A stretch of 64,000 nucleotides of DNA from Tetraselmis striata (lineage: Eukaryota > Chlorophyta > Chlorodendrophyceae > Chlorodendrales > Chlorodendraceae), in the NCBI GenBank assembly GCA_006384855.1, contig VCJN01002673.1:62001-126000 (forward strand). The letters run 5' to 3'. Positions 56,701 to 64,000 of this stretch are shown in pieces; position 1 is the stretch's first letter, and each line of letters opens with the position of its first letter. The position numbers and the translations under genes are program-made. A model generated the notes under the pieces. It was given only the letters and a program-made list of their open reading frames with translations. It did no database searches and was not told where the DNA came from.

Positions 56701-58847
56701 TTGACACCGCCCGGTGGCCCGTGTACTCCGGGCCTAGCTGGCCAAACCAACAACCCGCGCCCTAGCCACGGACATCTTTCACGCATCGCCGATGGACGTC
56801 ACTTCGCACCCCCCGCGTCCGCACGTCCCCCCTGCCAACGACATCCCTACCGATCGACGCCGACCGAGCCTCCCTCGAAGCTGTCGACGCTGAGTTCGCC
56901 GCTATGGCTGCTGTTGCCAAGCGCCGTGCCAACGGCCTCTGGCTCAGGCACGAGGCCGATTCCCGGCTTGGCCGGATATTGCCGTTTTACTGAAATATGC
57001 TCTGGCTATAGTAAAGTAGGCCATTCTATTATGGTCTGCCCTGAGACTAACCTCGCTGACAAAAAAGCTTGGCAAGCTAAAGTGGCTGCCACCGAAACCT
57101 CTAAGGGTCTTAAGGCCATGAACCTGAATGACCAATGACGGGTTGGGGCGGAGTATGCTGTGAGACGTTCGAATTGTAATTCAATCGAATTTGTCCCAGC
57201 TCCGCCGTGTTATCCCCCGACCTCTGAGGCCCGATCTCCAATGGCACTGCATCCGGACGAGAATAGCCCAGCTAGCGCCGCCCTAGTGGCTGATGCGCAC
57301 GCTGAGGCCTCCTCGGTATTGCCCACCGAGTCGTACGAACCAGCGGCGCTCACCCGCGAGCAGGTTCGTGGGTCCCTGTCTGCCGCTGACTTTGCCATCG
57401 ATCCCTTCGGATAATCCAACCGAGGGCCTGTCTCGTGCTGGGAAACGTTGTGCTATTCGCCGGTTCCGTCAACGCCAGTACCCTAAACAACGGCAGGCTA
57501 AAAAGAATATAAAACGACCAACTGCCTGCCCACCTGACTCTACTCGTTTGGATAAAACTGAAATGTCTCGACTAAACTCTGAATATGGTCCCATAATTCT
57601 GGACGCTTGTGCCTCTGCGTTTGACGATGTTTGCCCTAAGTACCGCTCTAAGGATAAACCCTTTACCTCCACTTCAGCAATTGTCATACTGTACGAATAA
57701 CTACTCCACCGTACGACGAATCAGTATTACCAATTCTCGAACATTTTGAGATTCAACGCCAGGAATCACCTTATAACACCCGTGCTATAACCATTTTGCC
57801 CCGCTGGTATTCGGACTTAGAGAAATCTTGGACCCCTATACTGAAAAAGTACAAACTACTCCATTCCTACCCCGCGGGTACCTGCCTGTTCCACACTGCC
57901 ACATCTGCCACTGAGGACTTGCCAATGCCACCCACAGAGTGGATAGTTGACGTATACCTCGCAGATCATAGCACTGTCGAGGAACGTGAGGCTGCTGCCA
58001 TAAATTCTGCCATGGCCACTTAGGACTACAAAGCCCCCAGCTACGAATCTCAAGGTAAGACATACACCCCGCGTGCCCGGGTCAAGTCGCACCAACCCCG
58101 CTTTAAAACAGAAAAGGCCTTCATAACGTCTATGAACGACAACAATATGCTATTACGCAAACCGACCCTAACTGAACACCCTGCTTTACCGCCCGCTATT
58201 ACTATGCTCGATAAGCGGCGCTACCCTTTACTTTATTGACAACATTATGTCCGCCTAAACAAATTACCCACTCAACCTCTAAATAACACAATACGGATCG
58301 TCATGGCTGATGATCGCCTGTCTCTCACGGCTAAATCATGCACCCTCAAGTTGAATATCAACGGTTATACGGCTACAGTTGATTTACCATTTCTACATTA
58401 CATATCTCGTTCAACTGTGTATTGGGCATGTCCTTCCTAAAAACGCACAACCCCGATATTGATTGGCCAGCCGGTAAATTACCTTTTCCCGATGGCAGTG
58501 AAATAATCTGCCCTACTCAGTCCCGCGAATCTAACGTCGATATCGTTCACGCTAATGCTATGGCTTGTGAGATAAAGCGAAGAGATCCGAATACTGTATT
58601 TTTCTGCGCAATCCTAAAGGGTATGACGCTACTAGTAATGCCCTTTGGCCTCATAAACGCCCCCTCTACCTTCCAACGCTGGATGAACCATGTTCTACAG
58701 TCTCACAAAAACACCTTGATTCTCGTTTACCTTGACACCGTTTTAGTTTTCAGCAACTCTCTCGACGAACACCTCAACCATATTAACATCACACTCGGCT
58801 TACTGGCGCAGAATGATATACGACTACATTCGGTTACCAGAAATTAG
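56701..58847 (+). mobile_element. Ty3/gypsy retrotransposon remnant
   Basis: Pieces in several frames keep gag-pol order. At 56975-57040 a CCHC-like knuckle reads C-SG-Y-SKVG-H-SIMV-C, with Tyr in place of the second Cys. At 58420-58480 NCVLGMSFLKTHNPDIDW is the conserved end of the retroviral-type aspartic protease. At 58620-58760 VMPFGLINAPSTFQRWMN and LVYLDTVLVFSNSLDEHLNH match reverse transcriptase motifs B and C, with YLDT replacing YLDD. The N-terminal part of RT is missing between them. No LTRs were identified. The copy is clearly defective. Confidence 0.75.
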
Positions 58848-58876
58848 AAAGTACCTCGGGCGGTTCTGGCAGCGAT

Positions 58877-61006
58877 ATGGACATCGACGATACGGCTGGC
58901 AGCGACAGGGGCATGGCCCAGAGCCCGCTTCGCAGTCCTTTTACGAAGGACCGGGCGGACGGTGATGAGGAGAGGGCGGAGCGGGGTCTGTCTCTTGCTG
59001 ATGGCGATGCCTTTTGGGAGGGCGAACCGACTGGATTTCTCTCCAGCCCCAACGGCAGCGACAAGGACGAGACGAGGGGAGAGGAGGAGGGACATGAGGG
59101 AGAGGAGGAACGGGAACTGCGCCTTCAAGGCACTGTTGAAGGGGGTGCCAAAGAGGTAATCTGTATCACACATCTGTTGTTATTCACAGTGCGCGCCTTC
59201 ACCAAGGTGCACTTGGACAGAATCCTAACCCGTCTACTTGTTGCTAACTGTGGTGCTGCTGTGTCCCCTTCTAAGGGTAGTGGCGGTGAGCCTGAGCATG
59301 GTACCGAGGATGACAAGCGCTACGAAGGGCGCTACGGAGGGCGCTACTGCCGGACTGCTTCTCCCACGAGTTGTTGGGTAAGCCGCCCCCGAAGCGGCCG
59401 AGCATCAGGGCTGCGCTCGTCGACCTGCTTGGCGTTAAGGCGGTCTACGAGCTGCCCATCGCCAAGATATGTCAGCATATGCGCGATGGTAACCGCCCGA
59501 CGTGTAGCAATCTACACGTGCCGGTTTGTAGGCGGGCGGCTCGGGAGAAGCGTGGCTGCACAATACAGCGCGTGAGGTGGAGATGTGCCTCGAGAGGGCG
59601 GTGAGCCCCCCACCCCTTTCCACACACCATGTGCCTCAAACGAGGCAGCTTATGTATCCATTCAGCATATCATACAATCCTTCTATATTGTGTGTGTGTA
59701 GGTTAGGTTCTTCAGGAAGACCATTGTCGGCAAGTGCAGCAAGGATCCGGAGAGGGCTTTTGCTGTCGAGGTCGTGAAGCTGCCCCCCCCCCCCCCCCCT
59801 TCCTCTGTGCATTGGCCCACTAGTCGTGTGTACTTGCATCAAATGCTTTCTCACTCTTAGTTGTTGGCGCGGACAGATGTGGCTGGAGGACTTCGAGCTC
59901 CTCTTCATGATTTGCTCGTCAGCATGCGGCGGGATCGGGGCAGTGTGAGGGGATCTGCAGCGGCGATGAATCGCCACGCACAGCAAGATGCAGTGGGTCG
60001 CGCAGTCAGCGCGAAGGTGGTTGAGGGAGCTTTCTGTGAGGAGGGCGTCAATGTGCAGGACCACAATGCCGCTCTCTTCAAGAAGTACGTTGATGAGTAT
60101 GCCCCCGATGGGCTGCGGGTACAGCAGCTGAGGGCTGACACGGCGATCATCAAGTAAGTGCTTTAGATACCTGCCCGCATGCATGTATGCCTTGTGTGAT
60201 AGTATAGCAACATTCAAAGCACACTTACGTCCATAATCCGCCGGACTGCTACAGGCTGACGTGCTATGGCCGGATGATGGTGATGAAGCGGACCAAGAAT
60301 CCTACAATGTATACTGCTCGCGCGCGTACCGCCGCGGGCCGAAGGGCAATGCATGGGTGTACACAGCCTGGTTGTGGGAGAGCTGGGGTGCAATCCTTCG
60401 GCCCCTTGACCATGACATACCGCAGACTACTCAACCGAGAGCCAGTGTGGACTTTGGGCGAACTGGGGCTGCAGAGGGAGAGAACCATGATAGGTTCCAG
60501 GAGATCTTCCAGATTGAGGTAAACTATTTCGTTGCGGCAAAGTGCTACGCCCTAGACAACCCCCTGGCTTCGCCTCCAATTGTTTTCGCAGTTGGAGACG
60601 CTTACCGTGGGAGTTGGTTTCCATCAGCCCCAATCAGCAGCATGATCTGGGACGGCGCAGTGAATGCAGTCTTCCGGCCAGATTTCGTCTTCCCACTCAT
60701 CATCGCGCAAGGCAGGTTGGTCACATACACATGGACAGAGGCGATTTCCGCCAGCACTGCGGGGGTCGGCGGCACGAGATGGCCGTTGCTAATGCTGCGC
60801 CCATATGCAGATAATGAGGTATGTCAGCAACGCCGTGCAACTGCCCTTTCAGTTATCTCATGTTTTTTTTGGACACTGACATGATATTGTTGATTTTGCT
60901 TTCACTAGGTGGGCTTCCTATGTGAAGCACTCTCATGCCAAGGACACCGCCGTTTGCCACAATGATCTGGACGATGGCGATGGCGGCGCTGTAGAGCAGC
61001 CGTAAC
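58877..61006 (+). CDS. Unrecognised multi-exon gene candidate
   Basis: From the ATG at 58877 the frame reads MDIDDTAGSDRGMAQSPLRS and a long acidic stretch, to a donor near 59156. Further exon-like blocks in good splice context are LLGKPPPKRPSIRAALVDLL (59371-59490), RKTIVGKCSKDPERAFAVEV (59710-59780), LHDLLVSMRRDRGS to VQQLRADTAII (59860-60155), a long frame 60261-60500 (ESYNVYCSRAYRRGPKGNAW) and a terminal block WASYVKHSHAKDTAVCHNDL (60910-61006, TAA). Phases between blocks are not all resolved. No domain is recognised; it may be a transposon-derived gene. The upstream end abuts the gypsy remnant, so the start is provisional. The C tract 59783-59799 lies in one intron. Confidence 0.35.
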
Positions 61007-61757
61007 AACATCAGCGTGTTTATTCAGCATGCATGATTAGCGCTTCAAATGTCTCTGGGGGCATGGCAGCGCAGGGTAGGCTAATGTCTTGAGTGTTAGT
61101 ACATCAAGTTGCTGCGCAGTATGTTCACGTAGAATAATATGGCTGGCGCAGGAACTATAAATATAGGCGCCGGGTAGGTCTGCGGTTTCCAACCTGTAAT
61201 GGAAAAACAAATTTCTTTCCCAAATCTTGTCTGCCAATTACATTCATTTAAATCTGTATCATTAATGAATTTTCAGGCATGTCATACATGAGACATCATG
61301 CCGCGCATTGTGCGTTGACATTATGGGCGCTGCGATAGAGCGTAATATCATACCTCATCGAGCGTTGTAACGAAACAAGGATATATGTGCACGTACTCTG
61401 CAGTATTGATCATTTCCTGTCATGCCATGACTGTTTTGATCGTGTGTTGATGCATCTCCATATTGCTGGTAGTTCACAACAATATTTATGGGTTGTGGTA
61501 TTGTGCGTCAGCATGCTTGACTGATTTGTGTCGGCCCGGGTACCCATGTACCAGGTACCGTAATCACAATAAGGTATTGATATACAGTACAATAATGCTA
61601 CACTGCATCACTTCTTTTCGGGTTCCATATATATCACTTAGTCACCAAGTGATAATGATGACATCAACAATAGTATTGACTGGTATACCGCCCGTACCTG
61701 TAGCTTAGTCGTCGCACGACCTTCTGGAGTCCGCCAGCACTTCAATCAGCACCTTCG

Positions 61758-61759
<2 letters not shown>
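61007..61759. other. Spacer, no gene recognised
   Basis: AT-rich, no motif-bearing frame. Confidence 0.45.
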
Positions 61760-61791
<32 letters not shown>

Positions 61792-61796
61792 CCACC

Positions 61797-62725
61797 ATGA
61801 CGACGTCTGGAGGCGCAGCGTTTCTCTCCGCCAACGAAGATAGCCCCCGCCGGAGTATGGGCCGCCTCATGACCTTCCCCTACCTCAGGGGCTGCCCCTC
61901 CTCCACTATGTGACGTACGTCAGGTTGTCGTCAGCCTAGGATGCCGAGGTCAAGGTAGGCGGGCCGTTGACTCCTGCACGCCTCTGCGCTTTCAACAACA
62001 CCTAACGCGATGCAGTGCAAGGCATGAACGTGGACACGTGCCTGGAGGACGCTGAAGACTCGACGGACGAGAGCTACGAAGCACGTTTCGTGTGCCACTG
62101 GGGTATGGAGCAGCTGGTGGCAGCTGAATATCGCTTTATTTGCTGCCGGCAATAGGTTCCAGCACCCCCTACTTGACCGAGGTCGAGGAGGCTGCCGCTT
62201 TGATCATCGGTGCTCTCTCCCCGGCGGATAAAGGCGATGCCAACCCTACCAGAACCCCCGCCGTGGAAAGGTGATTCCGAGATGCCAGTGCAGTTGGTGC
62301 TGGCTGCTTGCACGCGTGCTGCCTTATGCATGTGGTGACGACGTCACAACGACTGAATTATTTGTCTTTTGTTATTTTAACTTAGGTCCGGCATCGACAT
62401 GAACGGCAACCCACTGCAGGAGCAATCTACCGGCTCCAGCTCCCCTCCCCAGTTCAGTCGTCCAGCTCCCGTCCCCCGTGCTGCTCAAGCCCCCCCGCTG
62501 CATGATACGACCAACATGCAAACGGCTTCAGCTAGGCGTGTGCGTGTGACCTCCAACTTCGTTGATACGGCGAGGATGCAAGCTCGGCGTCAACACAAGC
62601 AAGCGCATATGCGAGCGGCAACAACAGGTAAGCAGCCCACGAGCAGCCAACACCTTAGCCGTGGGCAACGGATGGCAGGCATGGTAATAGACAACACCAC
62701 CTCACACTGTGATATTCAGATGTGA
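61797..62725 (+). CDS. Unrecognised small multi-exon gene candidate
   Basis: A GCCACCATG start at 61791-61799 follows directly on a 31-nt C tract. Clean exons are 62156-62270 (TPYLTEVEEAAALIIGALSP) and 62386-62627 (SGIDMNGNPLQEQSTGSSSP, then RRVRVTSNFVDTARMQARRQ), joined in phase. The upstream exon ending at 62102 (NVDTCLEDAEDSTDES, then FVCHWG) joins 62156 in phase across a 53-nt intron. Junctions between 61797 and 62020 are unresolved. The last part can read through to TGA at 62723 or splice again. The protein is acidic at first and basic and Gln-rich later, with no known domain. Confidence 0.4.
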
Positions 62726-63409
62726 CATACGGGTGACGAAGCACTACTACTAGCGACTATTATTTATCCGTGAAGGCTGCTGCTGGTGGCGGCACGTCCA
62801 TCCAGTTACGTGCGAGTACATCCGGCGTTATTGCCGGCGGGCGATAAATCCTTTTTGTCATCATTCTGGTAGTCGTACTAGCCCGGTGAATTGTTACATG
62901 GCACTTACGTATAAGGTACAAGGTTGTCCGTGTGGTACCGGGTAGTACGCGATATATTTATTAAGCCGGTACCGGGTATCTAGTACGAACCCGGGCGCGA
63001 TGACGAGTGGTCCTGTGGATAACTACGACTATTAGTACATGGGAGCGCAAATCGCAGCCGTACTATTCGGCCAAAGTGGGGAATTTTGTGTACATTATAG
63101 CTAGTACTGCTGAACGGGCCTGCCAGCCGTCCGATCAAAGGTCATCAGATGGGCGGTTTGGCTGCCATGTTTTGCCAAAGAGTGCTCACGTTACATAAAT
63201 ATTCGCGAGGGGGAGGGCGGGGCCAGGCAGCGGTTTGCCGAAGAATGTTTGAATTACAATATTCGCGACAGCTGCCATCGGGGAATGTGGCCCCGGGGGG
63301 GGGGGGGGGGGGGAGGCGGGCGGGCGTGGTCCCCCCGCCGCCCCCCCCCCCCCCCCCCCCCCGCCGCTCCCGCCGGGGGAGTGAGGGGAGGGGGGTAAGG
63401 GGGCGGGGG
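62726..63409. other. Spacer with direct repeat and homopolymers
   Basis: TTTGCCAAAGAGTG...ATATTCGCGA near 63169-63207 recurs as TTTGCCGAAGAATG...ATATTCGCGA near 63233-63269. G tract 63295-63313 and C tract 63341-63362 follow. Confidence 0.45.
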
Positions 63410-63638
63410 CTACTGCTTGTTCTTGCGTGCCCGGGGGACCCTCCGCTTCGACGATCTCGCTGCCTCCGCCTCCGCCTCCGCCTCCGCCTCCGCCTCCGCC
63501 TGCGCCTCCGACTCCGCCTCCGACTCCGCGACCGTCAGTTTCTTACCTCGGCGTTTCTTCACTGGCCTCTTCCGCTTCTTGTCATCCGTCAGTGTCTTCA
63601 CCACCCCGGGAGGCTGTGCCGTCGACGACGCCGCCATG
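63410..63638 (-). CDS. Small basic protein with Glu-Ala repeat (possible)
   Basis: From the ATG at 63638 the frame reads MAASSTAQPPGVVKTLTDDK, then a Lys/Arg-rich cluster (KKRKRPVKKRRGKK), about ten Glu-Ala or Glu-Ser dipeptides encoded by a GAGGCG hexanucleotide array, and a basic end. The basic cluster resembles a nuclear localisation signal. It lies in the same direction as, and downstream of, the gene at 63710. The repeat itself could create the open frame by chance, so it is a weak call. Confidence 0.3.
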
Positions 63639-63709
63639 AGCTTCCTTACCTTCGCGTCGGGACGCCCCCTGTGCCCAGACACCCACAACAAGCCACAATC
63701 GTTTCGCCT

Positions 63710-64000
63710 TTAAGCGGCTGAGGATGCGGCCTCCTCGGCCACCACGAGTTGCGCCGCTGGCACTGTGGAAGCCTTGGCGTTGAGGTGGGCCTTACGGCGC
63801 TCCCGGACGAACCTGCGCGCGGCACAAGTTAGCCACGAGTGGGTGCGTGCTAATGTGGAGGATGGAGTGTTTTGTTGCGCGCCCACCTTGTCACGCGTTT
63901 CCTCATGTCTTTCTCGTCCTCCTCGATGCCGGCGGCGCGGACACGCGAGACAACAAGGCTCGCCGCCCACTTTTGCCCGGGGGGGCGAGGTCGGCCATGG
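63710..64000 (-). CDS. C-terminal end of an unrecognised gene running off the right edge
   Basis: Two exons are seen: 63887 to the edge and 63710-63812, joined by GTGACAAG|gtgggc and gcgcag|GTTCG in phase. The product ends KWAASLVVSRVRAAGIEEDE, KDMRKRVTRFVRERRKAHLN, then AKASTVPAAQLVVAEEAASSAA is not quoted further; TAA is at 63710-63712. It is a charged helical tail rich in Arg, Lys and Glu. No domain is recognised. Confidence 0.55.
   Translation of the reverse strand, partial: PWPTSPPRAKVGGEPCCLACPRRRHRGGRERHEETRDKVGAQQNTPSSTLARTHSWLTCAARRFVRERRKAHLNAKASTVPAAQLVVAEEAASSAA

Overview
The window is nuclear DNA from a eukaryote, most likely a green alga (Chlorophyta). The protein-coding genes are split by spliceosomal GT-AG introns. 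One gene is a homologue of the plant plastid protein At5g03900, and the others are ordinary eukaryotic housekeeping genes. Stop codons follow the standard code: TAA, TAG and TGA are all used by intact genes. Placement below 'green alga' is inference; no rRNA or plastid marker is present.

Layout. 0.3-1.9 kb: a small gene with a twin CX9C (CHCH) exon and less certain downstream exons. 3.8-6.6 kb: a decayed reverse transcriptase of a non-LTR-like family, minus strand. 6.9-8.1 and 15.4-16.3 kb: two inverted copies of a dispersed repeat (R1), with a tandem ~230-bp repeat block at 14.3-15.0 kb. 8.5-13.3 kb: ribosomal protein RPS8 (+) convergent with the At5g03900-like membrane protein (-). 17.4-18.8 kb: an ankyrin-repeat protein. 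19.0-20.9 kb: TFIIH subunit p44/Ssl1 (-). 22.9-23.9 kb: cornichon/Erv14 cargo receptor (-). 25.0-26.7 kb: retromer subunit VPS26 (+). 29.3-33.0 kb: a DIRS-type tyrosine-recombinase retrotransposon with split direct repeats, next to an AT-rich island and a long (AT)n tract. 33-40.6 kb: a gene-free region with degenerate ~0.4-0.5 kb satellite-like units in one orientation. 40.6-47.7 kb: one large eight-exon gene for a leishmanolysin-like (M8) membrane protein of about 1,885 residues. 49-56 kb: repeats, a short insertion with a 20-bp target duplication, and a long minus-strand reading frame broken only by nonsense codons. 56.7-58.8 kb: Ty3/gypsy remnant. 58.9-64 kb: three or four unrecognised gene candidates, one running off the right edge.

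The housekeeping genes do not form a pathway operon. VPS26 (retromer) and cornichon (ER export) are both membrane-trafficking genes, but they lie on opposite strands and share no visible promoter. Genes are separated by repeat-rich DNA. Long C or G homopolymers (14-31 nt) are frequent, many of them inside introns.

The most interesting points are: the M8 protease homologue carries HQVIH where the family has HExxH; the 617-codon frame at 52.4-54.2 kb has no indels but four stops, all explicable as C-to-T changes; two insertions have perfect 16- and 20-bp target duplications that define the ends of otherwise unnamed repeat families; and the DIRS element has exact 178-bp split repeats.
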